Shown: positions 1 to 7,866, counted from the stretch's first letter. The stretch is DNA of 45,648 nucleotides from an uncultured Prevotellaceae bacterium (GCA_902775075.1 CACYKX010000004.1:1-45648), one strand, 5' to 3'. The notes: generated by a model from the letters alone, not told the origin. Made by a program: numbers and translations.

Positions 1-162
1 GATGATGCATTCCGCTTCTGCATCCCATTCCGATGCAAAGACCCTGTAGTCCGTGTTCAGCTGACGGACTACACGATTGTGTATGATTTGGAAGAATATG
101 CCTCCTTCCTTACCTTCAACCGACGAAGGTCTGAACTTTATCTTTATTGATGTCATAGTCAT
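1..162 (-). CDS. Tyrosine recombinase/integrase, N-terminal fragment (cut by window edge)
   Basis: Reading leftward from ATG at 162, all 54 codons to position 1 are open. The product begins MTMTSIKIKFRPSSVEG and continues with GGIFFQIIHNR, VRQLNTDYRVF and SEWDAEAE. This is the arm-type DNA-binding start typical of Bacteroidales phage-integrase-family recombinases; the catalytic R-H-R-Y domain would lie outside the window. The family start MTSIK would also allow ATG at 156. Enzymes of this family catalyse strand exchange between short sites, either for mobile-element integration or for promoter inversion. In several Bacteroides capsule loci such a gene is the first of the operon, ahead of upxY; whether that holds here cannot be seen. 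A long structured leader precedes it. Confidence 0.8.
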   Translation of the reverse strand, partial: MTMTSIKIKFRPSSVEGKEGGIFFQIIHNRVVRQLNTDYRVFASEWDAEAECII

Positions 163-184
163 ATCCTTACTGTCTTTTTGAATA

Positions 185-325
185 CCGTGTTTCAAGGAAA
201 CGGCAACGTCTTGTTCCCATAATAGCTCGCTATTTTATCTGGAAGTTTCCACTGCATCGATAGATGGCTGGGGTATTAGGCTACCCGATACTTGAATAAT
301 ATGGCACTTGGGCAAGCCCAGTGCC
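185..325 (-). promoter_or_regulatory. Structured 5' leader RNA of the recombinase gene
   Basis: Five short hairpins follow one another in the leftward transcript. 303-325: six pairs, a bulged A, three pairs and a CUUG loop. 271-286: GGGTA/TACCC, loop of 6. 240-251: TGGA/TCCA, extendable. 221-234: AATAG/CTATT, loop of 4. 185-203: CCG plus TTTC/GAAA with a CA bulge. None is followed by a clear U-tract, so these are not simple intrinsic terminators. The density suggests a regulatory leader, for instance a target of NusG-like antitermination or translational control; that role is inference. Confidence 0.5.
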
Positions 326-384
326 CCGAAGGCTTGTATGCAGCTAATCAGGAGTCGCCAATTTGTCTGTACGGTAAGTACCAT
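235..384 (-). CDS. 49-codon upstream ORF in the recombinase leader
   Basis: An ORF of 49 codons plus TAA starts with ATG at 384 and ends 72 nt before the recombinase ATG at 162. It begins MVLTVQTNWRLL and contains SCIQAFGALGLPKCH. I recognise no domain. It lies between a candidate promoter (429-436) and the recombinase, and its codons run through at least two hairpins (303-325 and 271-286). It may therefore be a leader peptide whose translation controls RNA folding, or an open frame that exists by chance within a conserved RNA. There is no signal peptide and it is not run-like in histidine, tryptophan or other attenuator residues. Confidence 0.4.
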   Translation of the reverse strand: MVLTVQTNWRLLISCIQAFGALGLPKCHIIQVSGSLIPQPSIDAVETSR

Positions 385-428
385 TGTTGAAGATGATTTT
401 CCTGACTATTTCTTTCGAAATAACATCG

Positions 429-436
429 CAAATTTA
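429..436 (-). promoter_or_regulatory. Candidate promoter (-7) for the recombinase leader
   Basis: TAAATTTG on the minus strand matches the Bacteroidota -7 consensus TAnnTTTG. The nearest TTTG upstream is 24 nt away, longer than the usual 19-21, so the -33 element is poor. Transcription would start near 424, giving a leader of about 260 nt. A second minus-strand -7 candidate (TATATTTG) is at 619-626. Confidence 0.45.
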
Positions 437-682
437 CAAATAGAGGCCTATAAATTTTAACAAACTTTTATGTTGCTTAATTTATAATCCATAAAAAGTT
501 GCTCATAATTCGCAAATTTAGAATGAACATCAGATTGATTATGAATATTGGAAATATGATTAAAATATAATTCGCTGATAATCAAACAGTTATATTTAAG
601 TACCCATATTTTATTACACAAATATACACGAAAATCGGCTTGTTCAGTTAACTACGTAGGGTTATACAGCTATTCGTATGAA

Positions 683-723
683 CTTACGAAGTTAACTTCG
701 TAAGCCGATGAAGTTAACTTCAT
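683..723. repeat. Tandem GAAGTTAACTTC palindromes
   Basis: Two perfect palindromes sit three bases apart: a 22-bp one at 683-704 and a 16-bp one at 708-723. Both are centred on GTTAAC and share the 12-bp core GAAGTTAACTTC (688-699 and 710-721). A related core, GAAGTCAACTTC, lies intergenically at 30392-30403. They could be binding sites for a dimeric protein, recombination half-sites or a dispersed repeat family. Confidence 0.65.
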
Positions 724-948
724 TCAATGAATCGACTTCTTTCAGTGTTCCTTTTATGCTTTCGGGGGAAAAGTATTTCCTTATCCGCTCTAGATGAAGC
801 AATAATCGGAACATTTTCCTTTTAACAGTTCTATGACGAGGGTTTAAATATTATAAAAATATACTTATTAGATAAAACTTATGTATTTGCCGGTCAAACC
901 GTTCGTAGAAAATTTAATAAATTATATTTTTCATGCTAAAATAAAACC

Positions 949-966
949 TTTCATTTCAAAATGAAA
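949..966. repeat. 18-bp inverted repeat upstream of sdaA
   Basis: TTTCATTT-CA-AAATGAAA has 8-bp perfect arms and a 2-bp spacer. It lies about 93 bp upstream of the sdaA -7 element, so it could be a regulator site; no function is shown by the sequence. Confidence 0.4.
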
Positions 967-1058
967 CCAAAAAAGGAAACGTGAATAACTATTTGTTACT
1001 TATGCGAAAAACATTCTCTAATTATCGTGGAAGAATGTGATATGAGGATTATTGTCCG

Positions 1059-1066
1059 TAACTTTG
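1059..1066 (+). promoter_or_regulatory. sdaA promoter (-7)
   Basis: TAACTTTG fits TAnnTTTG, with a weak TGTG at 1036-1039 exactly 19 nt upstream. The predicted start near 1071 leaves a leader of about 16 nt before ATG 1087. It also rules out the in-frame GTG at 1027 as the start codon, since that lies upstream of transcription. Confidence 0.6.
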
Positions 1067-1086
1067 TAACATATTCGAATACAAAT

Positions 1087-2304
1087 ATGGAGTCACTCAA
1101 AAACTTATATCGGATAGGCAACGGACCTTCCAGCAGCCACACGATGGCACCTCAACATGCGTCAATGATCTTTGTGGAAAAATGTCCTCGGGCTTATAAA
1201 TATGTAGTAACACTCTATGGTAGTCTCGCTGCTACCGGACGGGGGCATATGACTGATCAGGCTATCATAAATGTTCTGCAAAAACATGGATATGTCGAAA
1301 TTGAATGGCATCCTGAAATTCGTCTCCCTTTCCATCCTAATGGTATGAAGTTTGAAGGCTTCGGTAATGATGGATGCTTATTAGACAGTTGGACGGTATA
1401 CAGTATTGGTGGCGGTGCACTCTCTGAGGGCAAAGATTATGATATGTTTAGTGTCATCAATACGTATGCGCTCAAAAATCTATCGGAGATTATGGCGTGG
1501 TGTTATGATAATGGCCGTAACTTCTGGGAATATGTCGAGATGTGTGAACAAAAAGATATATGGGATTTCCTGCAGAAAATTTGGCTGGCTATGCAGAAAT
1601 GTGTGGAGGCTGGATTGGATAACGATGGGGTTCTCCCTGGTCCTTTGCATCTTTCTCGCAAGGCTTCGGGATATTATTCCAGAGCCAGTAAATATTCTTC
1701 CTCTGCTCGTGATAAATCTCTTATCTATGCTTATGCTTTGGCCGCGAGTGAGGAAAATGCGGCCGGTCATACAGTCGTCACGGCTCCAACTTGTGGGGCT
1801 TGTGGTGTGCTGCCTGCTGTGCTATATCATCTTAAAAATACGCATGGTTTTTCAGAGACTCGTATCCTTAGGGCTTTGGCTACAGCCGGACTTATTGGTA
1901 ATGTCGTGAAACAGAATGCTTCTATTAGTGGAGCTGAAGTTGGATGTCAGGGTGAAGTAGGTGTGGCCTGTGCGATGGCTGCCGCAGCAGCTTGTCAACT
2001 TTTGGGTGGTAGCCCGTCACAGATAGAGTATGCTGCTGAGATTGGTTTAGAGCATCATCTTGGAATGACTTGCGATCCTATAGCCGGTATGGTGCAGATT
2101 CCTTGTATTGAACGTAATGCTTTTGCTGCTACAAGAGCCCTTGATGCACAACTCTATGCGATTCAGAGTGATGGAAAGCATCGGGTCACCTTCGACAAGG
2201 TCGTTGCCGTGATGAAACAGACGGGGCATGATTTACCTTCACTTTATAAAGAAACGAGTATGGGTGGACTTGCTACCAGTCTTGACATTTCTCAAAAGGG
2301 GTAA
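1087..2304 (+). CDS. sdaA: L-serine ammonia-lyase, iron-sulfur dependent
   Basis: Deaminates L-serine to pyruvate and ammonia in the cytoplasm using a [4Fe-4S] cluster. It is a single-chain enzyme of 405 aa, as usual for the family. The beta domain opens with GNGPSSSHTM (residues 11-20), the substrate-binding signature. The alpha domain has PTCGACG (about 235), the SGAEVGCQGEVG stretch, and cysteines in GMTCDPIAG (about 329) and IPCIERNAF (about 339) that fit the cluster ligands. ATG 1087 is chosen because the family begins at MxSLKxLYRIG and a -7 promoter element lies just upstream. A longer in-frame reading back to 1027 exists but runs through the promoter. The convergent neighbour is an amino-acid symporter, which suggests uptake and catabolism of small amino acids. 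Confidence 0.93.
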   Translation: MESLKNLYRIGNGPSSSHTMAPQHASMIFVEKCPRAYKYVVTLYGSLAATGRGHMTDQAIINVLQKHGYVEIEWHPEIRLPFHPNGMKFEGFGNDGCLLDSWTVYSIGGGALSEGKDYDMFSVINTYALKNLSEIMAWCYDNGRNFWEYVEMCEQKDIWDFLQKIWLAMQKCVEAGLDNDGVLPGPLHLSRKASGYYSRASKYSSSARDKSLIYAYALAASEENAAGHTVVTAPTCGACGVLPAVLYHLKNTHGFSETRILRALATAGLIGNVVKQNASISGAEVGCQGEVGVACAMAAAAACQLLGGSPSQIEYAAEIGLEHHLGMTCDPIAGMVQIPCIERNAFAATRALDAQLYAIQSDGKHRVTFDKVVAVMKQTGHDLPSLYKETSMGGLATSLDISQKG

Positions 2305-2321
2305 GTGCCTCCCCCTACCCT

Positions 2322-3677
2322 TTATTCGTTCATATCTTTTTCAAGGTTATCACGCCATAGGTATTTTCTCGTCTCATGTACGATGATACCATTGAGTAAG
2401 AGCAAAGAAAGAAGGTTTGGAATGGCCATGAGCGCATTCATGCAATCAGCGATGTTCCAAACGACACCCAAACTGGCGATACTACCAAAGAAGATGGCGA
2501 TGATATATACTAGACGATAGGCATACATCAACTTCTTGCCACTTAGATATTCCATGGCTCGCTCACCATAATAGCTCCATCCTAAGATCGTACTGAAGGC
2601 GAAAGTGAGTAGACCAAAGGTAAGTAAGGGTTCGCCGATATATGGTATCTTACCGAATGCTTCTTTGGTAAGTGTTGCTCCATTGGAAAAGTCGATGTCA
2701 GGATAAGCGATGATGCTGCTCACGATGACTAATCCTGTAAGCGCACAGACGACAACGGTATCCCAAAATGTCCCTGTAGAAGATACTAATGCCTGTCGTA
2801 CGGGATTGCGTGTCTGTGCAGCTGCTGCCACGATAGGTGCAGATCCTAATCCTGATTCATTAGAGAACAGTCCTCTAGCTATACCAAATCGGGCTGCCAT
2901 AATTACGGATGCTCCTGCAAAGCCTCCACCTATTGCGCTAGGAGCAAATGCTGAATGGATGATAAGTGAAATAGCCGACGGGATGTAGTTGTAGTTTACT
3001 CCGATGATATATAGACATCCTAATACGTAGAAAAGAGCCATGAAGGGTACAAGAAATTCGCATACTTTGGCTATACTTTTTACTCCGCCTAACAACACAG
3101 CTGCAACTAAAAGACAGATGACGCTTCCACTTATATATGGTGATATATGATAGGTGTTTTGGGCTATCGTAGATATAGCATTCGCTTGTACGGTATTGCC
3201 GATACCAAAAGCTGCGATAGCTGTAAAAACAGCAAAGAGAACAGCTAACCACTTCTGTCCGAGTCCTTTTTCTAAGGCATACATCGGGCCTCCAAGCATC
3301 TTTCCCTTTTTAGTTTTCTGTCGGTACTTGATGGAAAGAAGTCCTTCTGAATATTTTGTGGCAATGCCGAACACACCTGTTATCCAACACCAAAAGACGG
3401 CACCTGGTCCTCCCAAGGAAATTGCCGTGGCTATACCTATAATATTTCCGGTACCAATGGTGGCTGCAAGGGCGGTAGATAAGGCTCCAAACTGTGATAC
3501 ATCACCTTTTGCATGTTTGTCACGTGATACCGACAGTTTGATCGCTAGCCATATCTTGCGCTGTGGAAATCGCAGGCGAATGGTAAGGAAGATGTGTGTG
3601 CCCAATAATAAAATAATCATTGGCCATCCCCATAAAAAGGTACTTATATTCTCAAAAAAACTATTTATCAACTCCAT
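2322..3677 (-). CDS. Sodium:alanine/glycine (AGCS family) symporter
   Basis: Inner-membrane carrier importing alanine, glycine or a similar small amino acid with Na+ (or H+). Its 451 aa form about ten or eleven hydrophobic segments. Family signatures include GALSTALAATIGTGNIIGIA near residue 65 and RFGIARGLFSNESGLGSAPI near 265, the AGCS hallmark. A cytoplasmic basic loop carries KMLGGPMYALEKGLG. It is convergent with sdaA, ending 17 bp from its stop, and has its own promoter. Given the serine dehydratase next door, serine is a possible substrate, but that is context only; the family alone does not tell which amino acid is carried. Confidence 0.9.
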   Translation of the reverse strand: MELINSFFENISTFLWGWPMIILLLGTHIFLTIRLRFPQRKIWLAIKLSVSRDKHAKGDVSQFGALSTALAATIGTGNIIGIATAISLGGPGAVFWCWITGVFGIATKYSEGLLSIKYRQKTKKGKMLGGPMYALEKGLGQKWLAVLFAVFTAIAAFGIGNTVQANAISTIAQNTYHISPYISGSVICLLVAAVLLGGVKSIAKVCEFLVPFMALFYVLGCLYIIGVNYNYIPSAISLIIHSAFAPSAIGGGFAGASVIMAARFGIARGLFSNESGLGSAPIVAAAAQTRNPVRQALVSSTGTFWDTVVVCALTGLVIVSSIIAYPDIDFSNGATLTKEAFGKIPYIGEPLLTFGLLTFAFSTILGWSYYGERAMEYLSGKKLMYAYRLVYIIAIFFGSIASLGVVWNIADCMNALMAIPNLLSLLLLNGIIVHETRKYLWRDNLEKDMNE

Positions 3678-3706
3678 TTTGTATCACTTTGGTGACTATT
3701 ATTGTG

Positions 3707-3738
3707 CAAAGGTATACAAAATGGTACAATTTTGCAAA
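3707..3738 (-). promoter_or_regulatory. Promoter of the AGCS symporter
   Basis: On the minus strand TTTG (3735-3738) is followed 20 nt later by TACCTTTG (3707-3714), a full match to the Bacteroidota -33/-7 arrangement. The leader to ATG 3677 is about 25 nt. Confidence 0.75.
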
Positions 3739-3796
3739 TTTAGAGAATAGAAATGTTTAGATTGTCTATGACTATGTATATGTAGAAAAGCAAATA

Positions 3797-3819
3797 CCCC
3801 CCGACATCACGTCGGAGGG
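3797..3819 (-). terminator. Likely terminator of galE
   Basis: About 60 bp beyond the galE stop, the leftward transcript forms a G+C-rich hairpin (CCGAC/GTCGG with flanking CC/GG pairs and a 5-nt loop). It is followed by a loosely T-rich run (TATTTGCTTTT). The stem is convincing but the T-tract is interrupted. Confidence 0.5.
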
Positions 3820-3879
3820 CACAACAACACAAACACAAATATAGTAGCTCGAAAGCTTACTATTATATTATTATTACGA

Positions 3880-4917
3880 TTACATTATACCATCTTCACG
3901 AAGTTTCTGCTGCCATTTCCAAGCACTAGCCAAAACGTCAGCAAGCGGAGTCTCGGCTTTCCAGCCCAACACCTTATTGGCTTTGGTGCAATCTCCCCAG
4001 ATCTTTTCAATATCGCCCTCACGACGTGGGCCGTATTTCCAGTTTAGTTTTACACCAGTAGCCTTTTCAAAGGTCTCAACGATTTCTAGTGTTGAGTTAC
4101 CCTTTCCTGTACCAATATTGAAATACTCTATGCTGTCTGTATCCTCATCGAGAACTCGGGTCATAGCTGCTACATGAGCTTTGGCCAAATCTACTACATA
4201 GATATAATCGCGGATACAAGTACCATCTTCGGTATCATAATCGTTGCCAAAGATTGTTAGTTCCTTGCGAATACCCATAGCAGTCTGTGTAACGTAAGGG
4301 ATCAAGTTGGCTGGAACACCATTTGGAAGTTCACCGATCAAGGCCGACGGATGCGCTCCAATAGGATTAAAATATCTCAACACGATACTCTTGATATTAG
4401 CACCACTATGTATATAGTCGTATATAATCTGTTCGTTGATCTCTTTGGTGTTACCATAAGGTGAGGTAGCCTTCTGATGAGGTGCATCCTCAGTAACAGG
4501 GAGGTTCTCAGGCTTTGGTTGTCCGTAAACTGTACAACTAGAAGAGAAGATAATACCCTTGACATCATACTTAGGCATAAGTTCGAGCAAATTAACAAGA
4601 GATACTATATTATTGCGATAATAAAGCAAAGGCTTCTGTACACTCTCGCCTACAGCCTTGGAAGCTGCAAAATGAATTATACCGACAATTTCCGGATATT
4701 TCTGAAATACTTTTTCCGTAGCTTCCTTATCACGAAGATCTACATTCTCAAAGGCTGGTCGTACACCAGTAATCTTTTCAATACCGTCAAGTACTTCTAT
4801 CTTAGAATTACTCAAATTATCTATTATTACAACATTGTATCCTGCCTGTTGTAGTTCTACTGTGGTATGACTTCCGATAAAACCGGTACCACCTGTAACT
4901 AAAATTGTCTGTTTCAT
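3880..4917 (-). CDS. galE: UDP-glucose 4-epimerase
   Basis: Interconverts UDP-glucose and UDP-galactose with tightly bound NAD+, feeding galactose catabolism and surface-glycan synthesis. The 345-aa length is normal for GalE. The N-terminal Rossmann motif is VTGGTGFIGSH (residues 7-17). The SDR catalytic group is SSSCTVYG followed by YGNTK (Tyr-x3-Lys), and RYFNPIGAH is a GalE marker. ATG 4917 is preferred: the CAAAGGTA block at 4940-4947 is the -7 element of the leftward promoter, so the ATG at 4950 upstream of it is unlikely to be used. It is apparently monocistronic, lying between the Rnf operon (61 bp upstream) and a hairpin terminator. Confidence 0.95.
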   Translation of the reverse strand: MKQTILVTGGTGFIGSHTTVELQQAGYNVVIIDNLSNSKIEVLDGIEKITGVRPAFENVDLRDKEATEKVFQKYPEIVGIIHFAASKAVGESVQKPLLYYRNNIVSLVNLLELMPKYDVKGIIFSSSCTVYGQPKPENLPVTEDAPHQKATSPYGNTKEINEQIIYDYIHSGANIKSIVLRYFNPIGAHPSALIGELPNGVPANLIPYVTQTAMGIRKELTIFGNDYDTEDGTCIRDYIYVVDLAKAHVAAMTRVLDEDTDSIEYFNIGTGKGNSTLEIVETFEKATGVKLNWKYGPRREGDIEKIWGDCTKANKVLGWKAETPLADVLASAWKWQQKLREDGIM

Positions 4918-4939
4918 AATGCTATTAGTTATTATACGA

Positions 4940-4947
4940 CAAAGGTA
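4940..4947 (-). promoter_or_regulatory. galE promoter (-7)
   Basis: TACCTTTG on the minus strand fits TAnnTTTG and lies 22 bp upstream of ATG 4917. No TTTG at the ideal -33 spacing is evident. Confidence 0.55.
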
Positions 4948-5011
4948 CACATTTTTTTAGAAATATGTACCTTTGAGGGTTTTATTTTTCAAATATTTTC
5001 TGATGTGGGGA

Positions 5012-5614
5012 TTAGCCTAATCCGAACAGGGTGCGCAATCCGCTCTCTAGTCCGGAAAATCCCATAAAGGCTAAACTTAGAAGACCGGCTGTAATCAGCA
5101 CAATGCTCATTCCTTGCATTCCTTTAGGTATTTTTACAAGTGATAGTTGCTCGCGAATACCGGCAAAAAGTACCAATGACAAGGCGAAACCGAGGGCTGT
5201 AGAGAATGCGTAAATAACGCTCTCTATCAAACTATAGTCTTTCTGTATTACCAATATTGCCACACCCAATACGGCACAGTTGGTTGTGATGAGTGGTAGA
5301 AAGATACCCAAAGCTTGATATAATACTGGGGATACTTTCTTGAGAATGATCTCGACCATCTGTACCAAGGCTGCTATAATAAGGATGAAAGATAGGGTCT
5401 GTAGATATTGTAATCCCAACGGGTTCAACACATAAACTTGAACTAGATAAGTAACAATCGTAGAGAGTGTAAGCACAAAGGTTACAGCTGCGCCCATACC
5501 CAAAGAGGTATCTATCTTCTTGGATACTCCTAGAAACGGACAGATGCCAAGAAACTGTGATAATACGATGTTGTTGACAAAAATTGCCGAGATAAATATT
5601 AATAGATACTCCAT
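5012..5614 (-). CDS. rnfA: Rnf complex subunit RnfA
   Basis: Integral membrane subunit of the Rnf ferredoxin:NAD+ oxidoreductase, which couples electron transfer to Na+ or H+ export. The 200 aa form six hydrophobic helices. The family motifs NNIVLSQFLGICPFLGVS (near residue 14) and LITTNCAVLGVA (near 105) each carry the conserved cysteine thought to hold a membrane Fe-S centre shared with RnfE. It is the last gene of the operon and starts 3 nt after rnfE. RnfA and RnfE are homologous, but the GICPFLG motif and the gene order separate them. Confidence 0.95.
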   Translation of the reverse strand: MEYLLIFISAIFVNNIVLSQFLGICPFLGVSKKIDTSLGMGAAVTFVLTLSTIVTYLVQVYVLNPLGLQYLQTLSFILIIAALVQMVEIILKKVSPVLYQALGIFLPLITTNCAVLGVAILVIQKDYSLIESVIYAFSTALGFALSLVLFAGIREQLSLVKIPKGMQGMSIVLITAGLLSLAFMGFSGLESGLRTLFGLG

Positions 5615-5617
5615 AGT

Positions 5618-6205
5618 TTATGCCTTTTTGAATTTATTAAATAGTGCAACAAGATAGCCTAGAGAAATAAAGGCTCCTGGAGGTAATACGAACAATAGAA
5701 TGTTGCAGGTTTCGGGTAATAACTGGACTCCGAAGATGCTTCCTGCTCCTAACAGTTCTCTTACTACACCTAAGATCGTAAGTCCTAAGGTAAATCCTAG
5801 TCCTATTCCTAATCCGTCAAAGATACTGGAAATAGGATCATTCTTACAGGCGAAACTTTCAGCACGTCCTAGGATAATACAGTTTACTACAATCAATGGG
5901 ATATATATACCTAATGCGTCGTTGATGCTCTGTGGGGCATAAGCACTCATGAACATCTGTAAGATCGTAACGAAGGCTGCTATCACAACGATGAATACTG
6001 GAATGCGTACCATGTCTGGGGTTATCTTCTTGATACATGAGATAACAAAATTTGTACATACTAGTACTGCCATTGTAGATAATCCCATGGACAAACCGTT
6101 CACACCACTCGTAGTTGTGGCCAGTGTCGGACACATACCGAGGAAAAGTACAAAAGTAGGATTCTCCTTGATCAGTCCATTCAGTAATATTTTAAGATTG
6201 CTCAT
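5618..6205 (-). CDS. rnfE: Rnf complex subunit RnfE
   Basis: Six-helix membrane subunit, paralogous to RnfA with opposite topology. The 195 aa include ENPTFVLFLGMCPTLATTTS (residues 15-34) and IPLIVVNCIILGRAE (near 107); their cysteines fit the shared intramembrane iron site. SVVRELLGAGS-like spacing appears as GVVRELLGAGSIFG near the C terminus, as in RnfE/NqrD proteins. It starts 3 nt after the rnfG stop; the rnfG 3' end provides an AAGGAG stretch upstream of this start, possibly helping re-initiation. Confidence 0.94.
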   Translation of the reverse strand: MSNLKILLNGLIKENPTFVLFLGMCPTLATTTSGVNGLSMGLSTMAVLVCTNFVISCIKKITPDMVRIPVFIVVIAAFVTILQMFMSAYAPQSINDALGIYIPLIVVNCIILGRAESFACKNDPISSIFDGLGIGLGFTLGLTILGVVRELLGAGSIFGVQLLPETCNILLFVLPPGAFISLGYLVALFNKFKKA

Positions 6206-6208
6206 ACC

Positions 6209-6841
6209 CTATCTCCTTTCTTGTTTTGTTTGAGATTCTTTTTGGTTGTGTTTCATGTACACTTTGTATGCCTGATTGATAGCTTTCAGAAATGCTCGAC
6301 TAGTAATGGTTGAAGCTGTGATGGCGTCTATCGCATTACCTGTCTTATCATCCTTGCTCACATGCAGTTCACCATCTTTCGGATTCAAACCGATGATACT
6401 TCCTTTGTTGCCTTTCTGAAACCATGTTCCTGCTTTCATTCCAAGCCCTGGTGTCTCGGATGTTGAAAGGATAGTATAACCCAAAATGCAACCATTAGCA
6501 TCGAAGCCTACTAATACTTTCAGCTCTCCTCCAAACCCCATTGTAGCACTTTCTACTGCTGATCCTATAGATTGACCGGCTGCATTGTTCACTTTATGTA
6601 TGGTGAAAGAGAACGGTTTACCGTCTATTTCCTCTTCTACGACTTCTGGTGCGGCTACCGTTATATCAGATGAGCCCATCACTTTTTTGATACCCTCAGC
6701 AAGTGTCTGTTCGGCCTTTGCGCGAATTGGTTCTTCGGTGATATGATTGACATAAGCCAAAATGGCTCCTACAATCAAGGCTACACCAACGAGCACAAGT
6801 ATCATATTGGATAAAGATGATTTAATTTTTTCCATCTTCAA
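6209..6841 (-). CDS. rnfG: Rnf complex subunit RnfG (covalent FMN)
   Basis: Periplasm-facing electron-transfer subunit with one N-terminal membrane anchor (about residues 12-32) and an FMN-binding domain. FMN is attached to a threonine in the S/T-G/x-A/S-T motif; here DAITASTITSRAF (near residue 177) provides it. Other family features are LGYTILSTSETPGLGMKA and the charged, lysine-rich C terminus. The 210-aa length is typical. It is the fifth gene of the rse/rnf operon, 20 nt after rnfD. Confidence 0.93.
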   Translation of the reverse strand: MKMEKIKSSLSNMILVLVGVALIVGAILAYVNHITEEPIRAKAEQTLAEGIKKVMGSSDITVAAPEVVEEEIDGKPFSFTIHKVNNAAGQSIGSAVESATMGFGGELKVLVGFDANGCILGYTILSTSETPGLGMKAGTWFQKGNKGSIIGLNPKDGELHVSKDDKTGNAIDAITASTITSRAFLKAINQAYKVYMKHNQKESQTKQERR

Positions 6842-6861
6842 ATATGTTTTTAGATTATATA

Positions 6862-7854
6862 CTATTTTTGTTTCTCGCCAAATCGCTTCGGTTTGACGTA
6901 GGTGTTGATGAGTGGTGTAAATGCATTCATAATAAGAATGGCAAAACTCATACCTTCAGGATAACTTCCCCAGTTGCGAATGACAATAGTAAGGAATCCG
7001 ATGGCTATACCATAAATAATCTGTCCCTTATGGGTCATCGGACTAGTCACATAGTCGGTAGCCATGAAGATAGCTCCCAACATTAGTCCACCCGTGAACA
7101 CCTCGGTAAGTGGGTCTGCATAAACTGGATTAGCCATATGGAGAATGCCACTAAAGATGACTACTGTACCTATGATAGAAACTGGAATATGCCAAGTGAT
7201 TACTTTCTTCCAGAGCATATAGCCCAATCCTAAGAGGAGGGCTAATGCGCATACTTCGCCAATGGTACCAAGTCCGAGATTAGGATTTGATCCTAAAAGG
7301 AGTTGAGTGGCATCAGGCAACTGGTTGAGTACAGAAGCATCGCCTGTCTTGATGGCTGCCTTCATGATAGCTAGTGGTGTTGCTCCTGTCTGTGCATCCA
7401 TATATTTCAACCAATGACCGGAAGTTGGCCATGAAGTCATTTGAGCAGGAAAACTTACCAATAGGAAGCAACGACCTACCAATGCTGGATTGAATGGATT
7501 GTTGCCTAACCCACCAAAAGTCATTTTGCCGATGCCTATGGCTACAAGTGCACCTATCATAACAATCCATATCGGGAGATTACTAGGAAGGTTCATACCT
7601 AACAATAAACCTGTAACAATAGCTGAACCATCACTAATCGAAGGTTGAACTTTGAAGATATATTTAGAAATAGCCCATTCTATGAATACACACGATGCTA
7701 CACTACTCAGCAATACCACTGCTGAACCGATTCCAAAATATATTAAAGAGACTAATATGGCTGGAATAAGGGCTATGACGACTCCATACATATTCTTCTC
7801 GACCGTCTCATTTCCATGAGCATGGGGTGAAAGAGATACAATTAATTTTCCCAT
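6862..7854 (-). CDS. rnfD: Rnf complex subunit RnfD (covalent FMN)
   Basis: Polytopic membrane subunit of 330 aa with about nine to ten helices, homologous to NqrB. The start LIVSLSPHAHGNETVEKNMY is the usual N terminus. Covalent FMN attachment fits TGATPLA (near residue 155), equivalent to SGATPL in other RnfD proteins. FGGLGNNPFNPALVGRCFLL and FMATDYVTSPMTHKG are strong family signatures. It lies 12 nt downstream of rnfC and 20 nt upstream of rnfG in one leftward operon. Confidence 0.95.
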   Translation of the reverse strand: MGKLIVSLSPHAHGNETVEKNMYGVVIALIPAILVSLIYFGIGSAVVLLSSVASCVFIEWAISKYIFKVQPSISDGSAIVTGLLLGMNLPSNLPIWIVMIGALVAIGIGKMTFGGLGNNPFNPALVGRCFLLVSFPAQMTSWPTSGHWLKYMDAQTGATPLAIMKAAIKTGDASVLNQLPDATQLLLGSNPNLGLGTIGEVCALALLLGLGYMLWKKVITWHIPVSIIGTVVIFSGILHMANPVYADPLTEVFTGGLMLGAIFMATDYVTSPMTHKGQIIYGIAIGFLTIVIRNWGSYPEGMSFAILIMNAFTPLINTYVKPKRFGEKQK

Positions 7855-7866
7855 CTTTATTATGAT

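Larger units (their letters stand above)
437..1058. other. Gene-free intergenic region with palindromes
   Basis: I see no plausible coding sequence, tRNA or rRNA here. The stretch is AT-rich. It holds the GAAGTTAACTTC palindromes (683-723), a smaller AGTTAACT site (646-653), a second minus-strand -7 candidate TATATTTG (619-626) and the 18-bp inverted repeat TTTCATTT-CA-AAATGAAA (949-966). It separates the leftward recombinase from the rightward sdaA. Confidence 0.6.

Noticed and set aside
683..704. A true loxP-type recombination site
   Set aside because: The resemblance is limited to one half-site; there is no 8-bp spacer between inverted arms and no Cre-like gene is shown to act here.
3154..3750. 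198-codon plus-strand frame opposite the AGCS symporter
   Set aside because: Shadow of conserved membrane-protein codons, and it runs through the symporter promoter.
5009..5023. GGATTAG/CTAATCC palindrome at the rnfA stop as a terminator
   Set aside because: The RNA stem is only five pairs with an acceptable loop, and no T-tract follows.
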